The notes beneath the pieces were generated by a model. That model saw nothing but the letters and a program-made list of their open reading frames with translations. It was not told the origin of the DNA and made no database searches. Of a stretch of 64,000 bases of DNA, positions 54,337-64,000 are shown piece by piece. The stretch covers positions 62,001-126,000 of the forward strand of contig NZ_ACVP01000037.1 of assembly GCF_000175635.1 (NCBI RefSeq), written 5' to 3'. Source of the DNA: Corynebacterium tuberculostearicum SK141 (GTDB lineage Bacteria; Actinomycetota; Actinomycetes; Mycobacteriales; Mycobacteriaceae). The translations under genes were made by a program, and so were the position numbers. Within the stretch, counting starts at the first letter, position 1, and each line of letters opens with the position of its first letter.

Positions 54337-55230
54337 ATGCGACCTGAGCTTTCTTCTTATACCCATCTTGCCTCCGGCAAGGTCCGCGATATCTACGATG
54401 TAGACGAGAACACTCTTCTGATGGTGGTCTCGGACCGCATCTCGGCCTACGACCACGCCCTCGAGCCGGCCATCCCGGACAAGGGCCGCGTGCTGACCGC
54501 GACCTCGAAGTTCTTCTTCGACTCCATCGATTTCCCCAACCACCTGGCCGGCCCGCTCGATGATGAGCGCATCCCCGCCGAGTGCCTTGGCCGCGCGATG
54601 GTGGTCAAGAAGCTGGATATGTTGCCCTTCGAATGCGTGGCCCGCGGCTTCCTCACCGGTTCCGGCCTGAAGGAGTACAAGGCCAACGGCACCGTGTGCG
54701 GTATCGAGCTGCCGGAGGGCCTGGTTGAGGCTTCCCGCTTGCCCGAGCCCATCTTCACTCCGGCTACCAAGGCGGAACAGGGCGAGCACGATGAGAACGT
54801 CTCCTTCGACGTCGTGGTGGACAAGCTGGGCGCCGATCGCGCCGAGGAGTTGCGCGCGGCCACCCTCCGCATCTACTCCGAGGCCGCCACGCTTGCGGAG
54901 GAGAAGGGCATTATCCTCGCCGATACCAAGTTCGAGTTCGGCCTAGACAAAGACGGCACCCTCGTGCTGGCCGATGAGGTCCTTACCCCAGATTCCTCCC
55001 GCTACTGGCCGGCCGATTCTTACGTGGAGGGCGAGGTCCAGCCGTCCTTCGACAAGCAATACGTGCGCAATTGGCTGACTTCTGACGCCTCCGGGTGGGA
55101 CCAAGCCGCCGACGGCACTCCGCCCCAGCTTCCCGACGACGTCGTTTCCGCCACCCGCCTGCGCTACATCGAGGCCTACGAGCGGCTTTCCGGCGAGCGC
55201 TTCGCGGACTCCCTCTCGCCCGAGGCCTAG
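54337..55230 (+). CDS. purC: Phosphoribosylaminoimidazole-succinocarboxamide synthase
   Basis: 297 residues, the longer single-domain SAICAR synthetase form. Motifs are [19 protein letters not shown] at the N-terminus, [12 protein letters not shown] and LADTKFEFG. It joins CAIR and aspartate, making the substrate of PurB. ATG 54337 ([10 protein letters not shown]) is chosen from leaderless spacing; an ATG three codons earlier overlaps the -10. Confidence 0.96.
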   Translation: MRPELSSYTHLASGKVRDIYDVDENTLLMVVSDRISAYDHALEPAIPDKGRVLTATSKFFFDSIDFPNHLAGPLDDERIPAECLGRAMVVKKLDMLPFECVARGFLTGSGLKEYKANGTVCGIELPEGLVEASRLPEPIFTPATKAEQGEHDENVSFDVVVDKLGADRAEELRAATLRIYSEAATLAEEKGIILADTKFEFGLDKDGTLVLADEVLTPDSSRYWPADSYVEGEVQPSFDKQYVRNWLTSDASGWDQAADGTPPQLPDDVVSATRLRYIEAYERLSGERFADSLSPEA

Positions 55231-55269
55231 CTCTCGCTCTACGGGCTTCCAGCCCTGGGGCGCCACGCG

Positions 55270-55275
55270 TACAGT
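55270..55275 (+). promoter_or_regulatory. -10 hexamer TACAGT before the oligopeptidase gene
   Basis: TACAGT ends 8 nt before ATG 55284, in the gap after purC. Confidence 0.4.
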
Positions 55276-55283
55276 GGGGCGGC

Positions 55284-57407
55284 ATGAGCAACGAGAATCT
55301 TTCCGCCCCCGTGGCCGCCATCCACCCTGTGACCCGTTCCTTCCACGGACGCGAGTTCGTGGATAACTACGAGTGGCTGCGCGATAAGGAATCCCAGGAA
55401 ACCCTGGATTACCTCAACGCAGAAAATGATTACACCAAGGCGAAGACCGCGCACTTGGATGAGATGACGGAGAATATCTTCCAGGAGATTAAGTCCCGCA
55501 TCAAGCAAACCGATATGTCCGTGCCTTCTCGCCGCGGCGATTACTGGTACTACGGCCGTACCGAGGAGGGCAAGAGCTACGGCTATTCTTGCCGGCTCCC
55601 GGTAGAGGAGGGGGCTGACCCATGGACTGCCCCGGTTATCCCAGAGGAAGGCACCCCGGAAGGCGAGGAGATTATCCTTGACGCCAACGCGCTGGCGGAG
55701 GGCAAGGACTTCTTTGCCCTCGGCGCTGCCTCCATCTCTGATTCCGGCCGCTACCTGGCCTATTCCGTGGACTTCGCCGGCGACGAGCGTTTTGAGCTCT
55801 ATATTAAGGACTTGGAAAGCGGCGCGCTTCTCGACGACCACCTCAAGGGCATCTTCTACGGCGCCACCTGGGCCGGTGACGGCTATATCTTTTACACGAC
55901 CGTCGACGAGGCATGGCGCCCTGACGCCATCTGGCGCCACAAGGTCGGTACCGCGCAGTCCGAAGACGTGCAGGTGTTCAAGGAAGAAGACGAGCACTTC
56001 AACGTCGGCATCGGCAGCGCTCGCTCCGATAAATACCTCTTCCTTGGCGTGAGCTCCAAGGTGACTTCTGAGGTGTGGGTCCTCGAAGAAGACAACCCCG
56101 AGGGTGAATTCCGCCTGCTGTGGGAGCGCGAATCTGGCGTGGACTACGACGTCGATCACGCCGTCGTTAAGGGCGAGGATTACTGGATCGTCACCCACAA
56201 CGCCACCGGCCCCAACTTCGAGGTCGGATATACCAAGGCCAAGGATGAGCTGCCCACCCTACGTGACCTGCCGGCGCTCTTGCCGCACGAGGAGACCACC
56301 CGCATCGAGGGCGTGGACACCTACCGCGATCAGATTGTGGTGGGCTACCGCCGCGGCGGCATCGGCCGCGCCGCCATCATGCGTGTGAACGACGGCTTTA
56401 GCGAATTCGAAGAGCTCAACTTCGACGAAGAACTCTTCACCGTGTCCGTATCCGGCAACCCCGAGTGGGACGCACCGGTGCTGCGCGTGAGCTACGTGTC
56501 GTTCACCCAGCCCTCCCAGCTCTTTGATTACCGCGTGGATACCGGCGAATTTACTCTCCTCAAGGAGCAGGAGGTTCCCGGCGGTTATAACCCGGATGAC
56601 TATGTGGCCTACCGACTGTGGACCACGGCTGCCGACGGCACCGATATCCCCGTATCCATTGTCCACCGCGCCGACCTCGACCGCACTCAGCCGAATCCGA
56701 CCCTGCTCTATGGTTACGGTTCCTATGAGGTCAGCGTGGATCCGGCATTCTCCGTTACCCGCCTGTCCCTCATGGACCGCGGCATGATCTTCGCCGTGGC
56801 CCATGTCCGTGGCGGCGGCGAGATGGGCCGTACCTGGTACGACGACGGCAAGATGCTCAAGAAGAAAAACACCTTCACTGACTTCATCGATGTCGCCGAT
56901 GACCTCATCGCCCGCGGGGTGACCACCGCTGACCAGATGGTGGCCGAGGGTGGCTCAGCTGGTGGCATGCTCATGGGCGCGATTGCCAATATGGCCCCGG
57001 ATCGCTTCACCGCTATCCAAGCCGTCGTGCCGTTCGTGGATCCGTTGACCTCTATCCTCATGCCGGAGCTTCCACTCACGGTCCCTGAATGGGAAGAGTG
57101 GGGCGACCCGTACCACGATCCAGAGGTCTATGACTACATGAAGTCCTACTCGCCGTACGAAAATATCGAGGCCAAGGACTACCCGGACATTCTGGCTATC
57201 ACCTCGCTCAATGACACCCGCGTGCTCTACGTTGAGCCGGCCAAGTGGATCGCCCAGCTGCGAACGACGGCCACCGGCGGCGAGTTCTTGCTCAAAACCG
57301 AAATGGCCGCGGGCCATGGCGGCGTGTCCGGTCGCTATGAAAAGTGGCGCCAGAATGCCTTCGAGTATGCGTGGACCATCAACAAGGCCACCGGCTTGGA
57401 GAAGTAA
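55284..57407 (+). CDS. ptrB: S9 family prolyl oligopeptidase / oligopeptidase B
   Basis: 707 residues from ATG 55284 (MSNENLSAPVAAIHPV). A beta-propeller region (about 1-420) precedes the alpha/beta-hydrolase domain. The catalytic Ser is in EGGSAGGML near residue 555, with Asp in LNDTRVLYVEPAKW and His in AAGHGG. Length and motifs (AHVRGGGEMGRTWYDDGK) fit oligopeptidase B, which cuts short peptides after Arg or Lys in the cytoplasm. A long upstream extension overlapping purC is not real. Position among pur genes is probably incidental. Confidence 0.92.
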   Translation: MSNENLSAPVAAIHPVTRSFHGREFVDNYEWLRDKESQETLDYLNAENDYTKAKTAHLDEMTENIFQEIKSRIKQTDMSVPSRRGDYWYYGRTEEGKSYGYSCRLPVEEGADPWTAPVIPEEGTPEGEEIILDANALAEGKDFFALGAASISDSGRYLAYSVDFAGDERFELYIKDLESGALLDDHLKGIFYGATWAGDGYIFYTTVDEAWRPDAIWRHKVGTAQSEDVQVFKEEDEHFNVGIGSARSDKYLFLGVSSKVTSEVWVLEEDNPEGEFRLLWERESGVDYDVDHAVVKGEDYWIVTHNATGPNFEVGYTKAKDELPTLRDLPALLPHEETTRIEGVDTYRDQIVVGYRRGGIGRAAIMRVNDGFSEFEELNFDEELFTVSVSGNPEWDAPVLRVSYVSFTQPSQLFDYRVDTGEFTLLKEQEVPGGYNPDDYVAYRLWTTAADGTDIPVSIVHRADLDRTQPNPTLLYGYGSYEVSVDPAFSVTRLSLMDRGMIFAVAHVRGGGEMGRTWYDDGKMLKKKNTFTDFIDVADDLIARGVTTADQMVAEGGSAGGMLMGAIANMAPDRFTAIQAVVPFVDPLTSILMPELPLTVPEWEEWGDPYHDPEVYDYMKSYSPYENIEAKDYPDILAITSLNDTRVLYVEPAKWIAQLRTTATGGEFLLKTEMAAGHGGVSGRYEKWRQNAFEYAWTINKATGLEK

Positions 57408-57450
57408 AACCCGGATAGGGGGCCAACGCGCGAATCCTGAATTCCTGTGC

Positions 57451-57456
57451 GATAAT
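57451..57456 (+). promoter_or_regulatory. -10 hexamer GATAAT, leaderless DUF2334 gene
   Basis: GATAAT is followed after 7 nt by the ATG at 57464; no Shine-Dalgarno. Confidence 0.45.
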
Positions 57457-57463
57457 TTTCCTT

Positions 57464-58147
57464 ATGAATGGCCACCTTCTGGTATCTATCTCCAGCATCT
57501 TTGATGACACACGGAAGCAGGCTAGCCGGCTCCTCTCGATCCTTGATCGAGAGGAGATTCCTGTTTCCCTGCTGATTGCCCCGCATATCGACGGCAACTG
57601 GCACCTCGCCAAAGACAAAGACACCAAGAAGTGGCTGCAAGACCAAGCCGATGCCGGCCGCGTTCTTATCCTGAACGGTTTCGACCGTTCAGTGCAGGGC
57701 CGCCGCGCGGAATTCGCCAACCTCGATTCGCACGAGGCGAAGCTTCGCCTTGCCGGAGCTACCCGCCAGATGGCCAAGATCGGCTTCGAACCCACCATCT
57801 TCGCGCCCCCTCGCTGGCGTATGTCGCCCGGCACCTTGCAGGTCTTGCCGCAGTTCAAGTTTGAGGTAGCCGCCTCCACCCGTGGCATCCTCCAGATCAA
57901 TTCCGGTAAGTTCCACCAGGCCCGCAACCTTTCTTTTGGTGAGGGCTTTGGCTCCGCCAAGTGGTGGCGCAAAAACATTATTCGCGCTGCTGAGCGCTCC
58001 GCCCAGCGTGGCAACACCGTCCGCCTTTCGGTTTCCGGCCGCAACTTGGATGACCGCAAAGTAATCAATGACTTCGTCAAAGCCGCCGACCGGGCCATCA
58101 ACGCCGGCGCGACCCCTGCCGATTATGGCGCTTTCCTGCCAAATTAG
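57464..58147 (+). CDS. DUF2334 (polysaccharide-deacetylase-like) protein
   Basis: 227 residues. The early SISSIFDDTRKQASRLLSIL, PVSLLIAPHIDG and IFAPPRW segments fit DUF2334, a relative of the NodB deacetylase fold with an Asp pair for metal. No signal peptide or TM helix is seen, which is odd for a polysaccharide-active enzyme. It follows ptrB by 56 nt and is convergent with the nuclease gene. Substrate unknown. Confidence 0.85.
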   Translation: MNGHLLVSISSIFDDTRKQASRLLSILDREEIPVSLLIAPHIDGNWHLAKDKDTKKWLQDQADAGRVLILNGFDRSVQGRRAEFANLDSHEAKLRLAGATRQMAKIGFEPTIFAPPRWRMSPGTLQVLPQFKFEVAASTRGILQINSGKFHQARNLSFGEGFGSAKWWRKNIIRAAERSAQRGNTVRLSVSGRNLDDRKVINDFVKAADRAINAGATPADYGAFLPN

Positions 58148-58222
58148 GGAGCGCATTCCCTCGTCAGAGGTTCTGCGAACAAAAGTGGCGGGGATGGTTG
58201 GTGGTGTCTATGTCCGGTAGTA

Positions 58223-58286
58223 CGATTTCGTCCATCTAAAACCCTGTTTCCGTCAACGGTTGTAGTGTTTTAGATGGACGAAATCG
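58223..58286. repeat. Large perfect inverted repeat between convergent genes
   Basis: Perfect 20-bp arms (CGATTTCGTCCATCTAAAAC / GTTTTAGATGGACGAAATCG) with a 24-nt centre. There is no T-run, and a separate ordinary terminator lies next to it. It shares the TTTCG..TCnAnnTA arm layout with the repeat between purB and purC. Confidence 0.75.
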
Positions 58287-58294
58287 TTGAAATC

Positions 58295-58346
58295 GCAAAA
58301 ATTAAGACCCCGCACGCTTGGGATTTCTCCCAAGCGAGCGGGGTCT
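58295..58346 (-). terminator. Rho-independent terminator of the nuclease gene
   Basis: Arms AGACCCCGCnCGCTTGGGA / TCCCAAGCGnGCGGGGTCT with a 4-nt loop. On the reverse strand it is followed by TAATTTTTG. Confidence 0.88.
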
Positions 58347-58360
58347 GCGTCTGTGGGCGG

Positions 58361-61102
58361 TTAGCGCTGCAGGCTGGTGATGAAGTTCTTTACTTCCTGC
58401 GGCAGCATGCCCCAGATGGGGGCCGGGATGGTCTTCTGGAGGTTGCCGGTCACCGCGAGGAAGCCGGGGATGGCGATAAGGCCGGCGATGGCCGCGATGG
58501 CAGCGGCGATACCAGCGCCGACGGAGCTGGTGCTGGAGTTGGAACCGAAGCCAGGCTTACCGGGCTTTTCTGATGGCTTGTCCTCTGGCTTATCGGAAGG
58601 CTTGTCTGCAGGATCGTCTGGCTGGCCAGCGGAGTCGTCTGCGCCGAGGGTAAAACCGACCTTGACTGGGTCATGGTCAGAAGCGCGGAACGGGGAGTCA
58701 TCGTAGAAGTCGACGATGTTGTAATTGCGGCGGGAATACTCGAAGGCGACGGGTTCGTCGGCATTGATGTTCCACACTTGGGCGTCGTCAAGCGTGCCGG
58801 TGGCAACCTTATTGGCCAGCACGTGGTCGAGGGTGCCAAGCAGGCCGGAGAATTGGTAGGAAGGGTCAGCCTCGTACTTTTCGGCAGGGACGGTGAAGCC
58901 ATCGTTGCGGAAGACATCGAGCGCGGTCTCGTGGGTGTAGGTATTGAAATCACCCAGGGCGAATAGCGGCTTGTCCTTCCAGTCTTCCTGCTTGTGCAGC
59001 GCATCGAGGACGGCCTGGGCCTGTGCGTTGCGGACGTTCGGGTTATTGCCCTGGCCGTCGCCGGAGTCGGCGTCGCCCTTGGCTACGGAGCCCTTGGACT
59101 TGAAGTGGTTGGCCACGGCAACGAAGGATTCCTCGCCCTCCTTTAACGGCTGGAACTCCTGGGCGAGTGGCTCGCGGGCGGTGCCGGTGAAGCGATCATC
59201 CTGGAAGATGCGGGATTCGCCGACGGGCTTGACCACATCCTTGTGGTAGATAAACGCGGTGCGGATGACATCCGGGGAGTCCGGTACGGCGTCCTCGGAA
59301 GGAGAGGGGACGAAGGCCCACTTCTCGGAACCGGCGGCCTCGTTGAGCTTTTCCGTCAGGTGCTTGAGGGCCTTATCGCGCTGGGCGAAGTCGCCGGTGA
59401 CGGCGTAGCCATCTTCGATTTCGGAAAGGCCGATGACATCGGCATCGAGGCCGTTAATGGCGGCGACGATTTTGCGCTCCTGGTCTTCCAGCGCGGATTG
59501 GGTATAGGCGCCGCGGGTCTTACCGCGATTGACGGTGACCTTATTGCCCTCGCGGTCGGTGTAGGCGCTGCCGCCGAATTCCTCGCCCAGGGAGGTGAAG
59601 TAGTTCAGCACGTTGAAGGCGCCGATGGTGTACTCGCCCTTAACGTCATCGATGGCGTGGAGCTCGGCCGCGCGGGAATCCTCCCAAGAGATGGGCAGGT
59701 CTGCGCCCTTGGTGTTGCCGGTGACCGGGGTGGTGGGCTGGAAGCGCCACTGGTCGTGGGAGAAGCCCACGATGACCGGGTGTTGGAAGGACACGGTATC
59801 GGTGGTGCGCAGGGACTTGATCGTCTGGGCATCATCCTGGGCGATATAGGGCAGTGGAGTGTTCTGGTCGGTCTTGAGATAGTCGCGGGTGCGGCCATCG
59901 TCCAGGGTGACCAACTTATCGGCGTTGTCCTTGGTCAGCTTCTGAATATCGGAGTTGGGATCCGTGGAGGGGGAAAAGACATCGGAAGGCTGACGGAGGG
60001 CTTCCTTGCCGGGGGCGAGTCCGACCTCGCCGTACTGGTTGAGCGAGTAGTTATTGGTCACGGTGTGCTCGCCGGGCTGGATGAGCATGTGCTCGAAGGG
60101 CTCGCGGGCTTCGTTGCCATCGGGAAGCTGGTCCACCTTAAGCGGGGTGACCTTCTCCAGCGGGGTATCGAGCTGCGTGACCGTGGAGGCGGTGAGCTGG
60201 GTGGAGCCATAGAACTCGGAGACCTTGCCGGTGACCTCGACGGAATCCTCGAGGGCCGGGTACTGGTCGGCCGGCTTATCGCCCATGTAGACAAAGATCG
60301 CCTGGGAAGCATCGGTGGCCTCGGTGCCGGTGCCACCAGTCTGGATGGTAAAGCCATTAAGGCCGCCTTCGGACCACACGCCGGTGACGACGCCCTCGGT
60401 GGCCACGGTCTGGTCCTTGAGCGGGGATTCGGCGCCGGTGCCCTGGATATCCGCGATGGCGGTGACGCCCTCGGGAGTAGGCTGCTCGGGCTCTGCCGGC
60501 TCCTCTGGCTGCGGGGCGGGGGCCTCGTTGCCGGAGTTGGTCGGGGTAGGGGCGCCGGTGGTGAAGTCGGCGGCGTTGTCATCGGTATCGGTGCCCTCGG
60601 CGTCGCGGGAGGCGGACTTGGCGTTGGACAGGCCAGCGGCGGCGGTGCCTTCCTTCAGGGAAGCGGCGCCGTAGCCGATGGCATCGATGGGGGTACCGGT
60701 GGCGTCGGCAAGCTGCACGGAGCCCTTGGAACCGGACATGTTGAGGTTGCCCTCGGCGTCTGGGGCAGGCAGGGCCTCGCCCGCGCCATTGCCGGCCGCG
60801 CCCTGCACCAGGAAGTAGCCGTGCGGCGCGATCGTGCCGGAAAGCTTCACCTTGCCACCGGTATTGCCGGAGGCGGAGAAGTACTCCACGGTGTAGCCGG
60901 TCAGGTCAATCGGGGCATCGGTGGGGTTATAGAGCTCGATGAAGTCATGGGTGAAGGCAGCGCCCTTATTGCCGCCTCCCCCGTAGACCTCGGAGATGAC
61001 TGCGGCGGAGCCATCGGTGGCGGCCGTGGCGGTAGGAACGGCAAGGGCGGCAGAAGACAAGGCGGTGGCAAGTGCCAGCGCGCCGAGGCGGCGAGAAGAC
61101 AT
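58361..61102 (-). CDS. Secreted ExeM/NucH-type extracellular endonuclease
   Basis: 913 residues. A signal peptide (ends near residue 28, ATA) is followed by a lamin-tail-like LTD domain (VISEVYGGGGNKGAAFTHDF), an Ala/Pro/Glu linker and an OB-like region. A DNase I-like EEP domain (GAFNVLNYFTSLGEEF, GLSEIEDG, LGDFNTYT, ASDHDPVKVGF) spans about 490-830. A Pro/Lys linker and C-terminal hydrophobic segment anchor it to the envelope; there is no LPxTG. Such enzymes degrade extracellular DNA for nutrient use or biofilm release. Metal ligands are the Glu, Asp and His in the quoted motifs. Confidence 0.92.
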   Translation of the reverse strand: MSSRRLGALALATALSSAALAVPTATAATDGSAAVISEVYGGGGNKGAAFTHDFIELYNPTDAPIDLTGYTVEYFSASGNTGGKVKLSGTIAPHGYFLVQGAAGNGAGEALPAPDAEGNLNMSGSKGSVQLADATGTPIDAIGYGAASLKEGTAAAGLSNAKSASRDAEGTDTDDNAADFTTGAPTPTNSGNEAPAPQPEEPAEPEQPTPEGVTAIADIQGTGAESPLKDQTVATEGVVTGVWSEGGLNGFTIQTGGTGTEATDASQAIFVYMGDKPADQYPALEDSVEVTGKVSEFYGSTQLTASTVTQLDTPLEKVTPLKVDQLPDGNEAREPFEHMLIQPGEHTVTNNYSLNQYGEVGLAPGKEALRQPSDVFSPSTDPNSDIQKLTKDNADKLVTLDDGRTRDYLKTDQNTPLPYIAQDDAQTIKSLRTTDTVSFQHPVIVGFSHDQWRFQPTTPVTGNTKGADLPISWEDSRAAELHAIDDVKGEYTIGAFNVLNYFTSLGEEFGGSAYTDREGNKVTVNRGKTRGAYTQSALEDQERKIVAAINGLDADVIGLSEIEDGYAVTGDFAQRDKALKHLTEKLNEAAGSEKWAFVPSPSEDAVPDSPDVIRTAFIYHKDVVKPVGESRIFQDDRFTGTAREPLAQEFQPLKEGEESFVAVANHFKSKGSVAKGDADSGDGQGNNPNVRNAQAQAVLDALHKQEDWKDKPLFALGDFNTYTHETALDVFRNDGFTVPAEKYEADPSYQFSGLLGTLDHVLANKVATGTLDDAQVWNINADEPVAFEYSRRNYNIVDFYDDSPFRASDHDPVKVGFTLGADDSAGQPDDPADKPSDKPEDKPSEKPGKPGFGSNSSTSSVGAGIAAAIAAIAGLIAIPGFLAVTGNLQKTIPAPIWGMLPQEVKNFITSLQR

Positions 61103-61334
61103 AGATTCAACCTTAAAAAGAGAGCGACAGTGTGCGTTGTCTATTAGTAGAGCGCCGCGCCGGGCCAGGCTGGAGCGCGCGCCGAAGTTTGCCAGAGCGT
61201 CGTTTGGGGTTCACGTAGAGTTTGCCCAACCGGGGTGAAACCCACACTGCGGGGGTGAGTCTAGGTAAAAGGCGGGGGTGCCAACTAAACTAAGCCGCGC
61301 AGACCAAAGCCCCATACAGTAAGGCAAATATTTC

Positions 61335-61577
61335 ATGGCTCGTGTAGTTGTCAATGTCATGCCCAAGGCGGAGATTCTGGATCCGCAGGGCCAAGCCGTC
61401 GTCCGCGCGCTGGGTCGCATCGGGGTATCCGGTGTCAGCGATGTGCGCCAGGGAAAGCGCTTCGAGCTCGAGGTCGATGACTCCGTTACCGCAGAGGACA
61501 TGGAGAAGGTAGCCGCCACGCTGCTGGCCAATACCGTCATCGAGGACTACGAGGTTGTTGGGCTGGAGGTCAAGTAA
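61335..61577 (+). CDS. purS: Phosphoribosylformylglycinamidine synthase subunit PurS
   Basis: 80 residues starting MARVVVNVMPKAEILDPQGQ, the standard PurS. The dimer bridges PurQ and PurL in the three-part FGAM synthase. TAAACT at 61286 is a likely -10 giving a short leader, and AAGG lies before the ATG. purQ begins right at its stop, so purSQL is one operon. The preceding 230 nt hold this promoter and that of the divergent nuclease gene; no gene is seen there. Confidence 0.96.
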   Translation: MARVVVNVMPKAEILDPQGQAVVRALGRIGVSGVSDVRQGKRFELEVDDSVTAEDMEKVAATLLANTVIEDYEVVGLEVK

Positions 61578-62261
61578 GTGACCGCCACAATCGGAGTAAT
61601 CACTTTCCCCGGAACCCTGGATGATGTGGATGCCGCTCGCGCTGCCCGCACCGCCGGCGCAGAGGTCAAAAGCCTCTGGCACGCAGATACCGATCTGCAC
61701 GGCGTGGATGCGGTAGTAGTGCCGGGCGGTTTTTCTTATGGTGACTACCTGCGCTCGGGCGCGATTTCCGCGCTCGCGCCGGTGATGCAGTCCGTTATCG
61801 ATCGTGCGAAGCAGGGCATGCCGGTGCTCGGCATCTGCAATGGCTTCCAGATCCTTACCGAGGCGGGCCTGCTGCCAGGCGCGCTGACCCGCAATAAGGG
61901 CCTGCACTTCCACTGCACCGATACGTACCTCGAGGTGGCCAATTCCACCACCGCGTGGACCAGCGAGTTTGAGCAGGGCCAGAAGATCCTGGTGCCGGCC
62001 AAACACGGCGAGGGCCGCTTCCAGGCCGGCGATGATGACATCGCCCGCATCGAGGGCGAGGGCCGCGTGGTCTTCCGCTATACCGATAATTACAACGGTT
62101 CCGTCAACGGCATTGCCGGTGTGAGCGATGAGTCCGGCCGCATCGTCGGCCTTATGCCGCACCCCGAGCACGCCATTGACACGCTAACCGGCCCATCCAC
62201 CGACGGACTGGGACTTTTCGTATCCGCCATCAAGGCCGTCGCGCAGGCGCCGGCGGTTTAA
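61578..62261 (+). CDS. purQ: Phosphoribosylformylglycinamidine synthase subunit PurQ
   Basis: 227 residues, class I glutamine amidotransferase. The nucleophile Cys is in [11 protein letters not shown] near residue 87, and the His/Glu pair in MPHPEHAID. It releases ammonia from glutamine for PurL. GTG immediately follows the purS stop, indicating coupling. Confidence 0.97.
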   Translation: MTATIGVITFPGTLDDVDAARAARTAGAEVKSLWHADTDLHGVDAVVVPGGFSYGDYLRSGAISALAPVMQSVIDRAKQGMPVLGICNGFQILTEAGLLPGALTRNKGLHFHCTDTYLEVANSTTAWTSEFEQGQKILVPAKHGEGRFQAGDDDIARIEGEGRVVFRYTDNYNGSVNGIAGVSDESGRIVGLMPHPEHAIDTLTGPSTDGLGLFVSAIKAVAQAPAV

Positions 62262-62274
62262 GGAGGCCATTTTC

Positions 62275-64000
62275 ATGACCGTTCATAATGACACCGTAGA
62301 AAAGGCGCAGTCCACCCCGGACGAGCAGCAGCCCTACGCGGAGCTCGGCCTGAAGGACGACGAGTACCAGCGCATCCACGATATCCTGGGCCGTCGCCCC
62401 ACCGATGCGGAGCTGACCATGTACTCCGTCATGTGGTCCGAGCACTGCTCCTATAAGTCTTCCAAGACGCACCTGCGTTACTTTGGTGAGACCATGACCG
62501 AGGAGATGGGGGAGAAGATCCTCGCTGGCATCGGTGAGAACGCCGGCGTGGTGGATATCGGAGACGGCAACGCGGTGACCTTCCGCGTGGAGTCCCACAA
62601 CCACCCCTCCTACGTGGAGCCTTACCAGGGTGCGGCCACCGGCGTGGGCGGCATCGTCCGCGACATCATGGCCATGGGCGCTCGCCCGATTGCCGTGATG
62701 GACCAGCTGCGCTTTGGGCCTGCCGACGCCCCCGACACCAAGCGCGTCCTTCCCGGCGTGGTCTCCGGCGTGGGTGGCTACGGCAACTCCCTGGGCCTGC
62801 CCAATATTGGTGGCGAGACCGTCTTTGATGAGACCTATGCCGGTAACCCGCTGGTCAACGCCCTGTGTGTGGGTACCCTCAAGGTTGATGACCTGAAGCT
62901 GGCCTTTGCGTCCGGCAAGGGCAACAAGGTCATGCTCTTCGGCTCCCGCACCGGCCTGGATGGCATCGGCGGCGTGTCCGTGCTGGCCTCCGATACCTTC
63001 GAGGACGGCGCCGAGCGCAAGCTGCCGGCCGTGCAGGTGGGCGACCCCTTCGCGGAGAAGGTCCTCATCGAGTGCTGCCTGGACCTCTACCACGCTGGCG
63101 TGGTCGTAGGCATCCAGGACTTGGGCGGCGCGGGCCTGGCCTGCGCTACCTCCGAGCTGGCTGCCTCCGGCGATGGCGGCATGGAGGTCAACCTGGATAA
63201 CGTGCCGCTGCGCGCGCAGAATATGACCGCGGCCGAGATCCTCGCCTCCGAATCCCAGGAGCGCATGTGCGCCGTTGTGGCTCCGGAGAACGTGGCGAAG
63301 TTCCGCGAAATCTGCGAGCACTGGGACGTCACCTGCGCCGAGATCGGCGAGGTCACCGAGGGCAACCACCTGGTCATCCGCCACCAGGGCGAGGTCGTCG
63401 TGGATGCCCCGGCCGGCACCATTGCGGACGAGGCTCCGGAATATGACCGCCCGTATGCCCGCCCGGAGTGGCAGGACGAGCTGCAGAAGTACCAAGGCAC
63501 CGACAAGCGCGGCCTGGTTGAGGCCCTGCAGAAGCTCGTGTCCTCCCCGGCGCTGTGCTCGCGCGATTTCATCATGAACCAGTACGACCGCTACGTGCGC
63601 GGCAATACCGTCCAGTCCCACCATGCGGACGCCGGCGTGCTGCGCATCGATGAGGAGACCGGCCGCGGCGTGGCTGTTTCCGCCGATGCTTCCGGCCGCT
63701 ACACCAAGCTGGATCCGAACATGGGCGCCCGCCTCGCGCTGGCGGAGGCCTACCGCAACGTCGCCGTCACCGGCGCCAAGCCCGTCGCGATCACCAACTG
63801 CTTGAACTACGGTTCCCCGGAAAACCCCGACGTTATGTGGCAGTTCCGCGAGTCTGTGCATGGGCTTGCCGACGCCGCCGTGGAGCTTTCCATCCCTGTC
63901 TCCGGCGGCAACGTTTCCTTCTACAACCAGACCGGCGAAGAGCCGATCCTGCCCACCCCTGTGGTGGGCGTGCTGGGCGTTATCGATGACGTGCACAAGG
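62275..64000 (+). CDS. purL: Phosphoribosylformylglycinamidine synthase subunit PurL (partial, runs off window)
   Basis: 575 codons are visible of about 760 expected for the small PurL. AAGGAGG lies 8 nt before ATG 62275. Motifs include [33 protein letters not shown] and [16 protein letters not shown], which form the ATP and FGAR binding sites. It makes FGAM from FGAR with PurQ and PurS. The C-terminus is outside the window. Confidence 0.97.
   Translation, partial: MTVHNDTVEKAQSTPDEQQPYAELGLKDDEYQRIHDILGRRPTDAELTMYSVMWSEHCSYKSSKTHLRYFGETMTEEMGEKILAGIGENAGVVDIGDGNAVTFRVESHNHPSYVEPYQGAATGVGGIVRDIMAMGARPIAVMDQLRFGPADAPDTKRVLPGVVSGVGGYGNSLGLPNIGGETVFDETYAGNPLVNALCVGTLKVDDLKLAFASGKGNKVMLFGSRTGLDGIGGVSVLASDTFEDGAERKLPAVQVGDPFAEKVLIECCLDLYHAGVVVGIQDLGGAGLACATSELAASGDGGMEVNLDNVPLRAQNMTAAEILASESQERMCAVVAPENVAKFREICEHWDVTCAEIGEVTEGNHLVIRHQGEVVVDAPAGTIADEAPEYDRPYARPEWQDELQKYQGTDKRGLVEALQKLVSSPALCSRDFIMNQYDRYVRGNTVQSHHADAGVLRIDEETGRGVAVSADASGRYTKLDPNMGARLALAEAYRNVAVTGAKPVAITNCLNYGSPENPDVMWQFRESVHGLADAAVELSIPVSGGNVSFYNQTGEEPILPTPVVGVLGVIDDVHK

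Overview
This window is a piece of a high-GC actinobacterial chromosome, almost certainly Corynebacterium. The evidence is gene content and order. The run lysS ... clpC ... mutY, carbonic anhydrase, membrane protein, radA, lpqE, carD, ispD, ispF, cysS, rlmB is the classic Corynebacterium/Mycobacterium block. It is followed by corynebacterial sets: metal ABC transporter with an IpsA-type LacI regulator, otsB-lipoprotein-otsA, thrE, pqo, phoR-phoS and pur genes. Many genes have a TAnnnT -10 hexamer 6-8 nt before the start codon, the layout of leaderless mRNAs that are common in this group. No species is claimed.

Layout. 1-2774: reverse-strand cassette cstA, a small protein ending in Cys-Cys, and an ArsA/Get3-like ATPase (cut by the window edge). 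3001-5103: PhoX-type secreted phosphatase. 5294-6871: lysS. 6934-10810: guaB1-crtB-crtI on the reverse strand. 10923-13557: MFS exporter and a degenerate membrane-anchored kinase-like protein. 13777-16545: clpC with a candidate ClgR operator. 16742-25632: DNA repair, carbonic anhydrase, RadA, LpqE, CarD, isoprenoid (ispDF), cysS and rlmB; the disA gene expected beside radA is not there. 25648-36303: HNH/DUF222 protein, esterase, Zn/Mn ABC transporter, ipsA, trehalose synthesis genes, a lysine-tail histone-like protein and threonine exporter thrE.

36455-44569: a tRNA-Thr(UGU) gene whose 3' half is duplicated about 8 kb away. The duplication brackets an integrated element of visibly lower GC. 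The element encodes a tyrosine integrase, an HTH regulator, an AlpA/Xis-like protein, a free-standing DnaB-N-like domain, a P4/D5-type SF3 helicase, a dense cluster of GGAAC/GTTCC repeats (likely origin), an HTH protein that could be a small terminase, two helical proteins and a WhiB-like protein joined to a second zinc finger. It has no capsid, portal, large terminase or conjugation gene. It reads best as a phage-satellite-like or mobilisable replicating island, and is the most novel part of the window.

44592-64000: TetR regulator with its MFS exporter, pyruvate:quinone oxidoreductase, the PhoR-PhoS two-component system (which may control phoX in the same window), a HIT protein, then purine biosynthesis genes (purD, purB, purC, purS, purQ, purL, the last cut by the window end) interrupted by an oligopeptidase, a DUF2334 protein and a secreted NucH-type nuclease. 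Two large inverted repeats lie between these genes.
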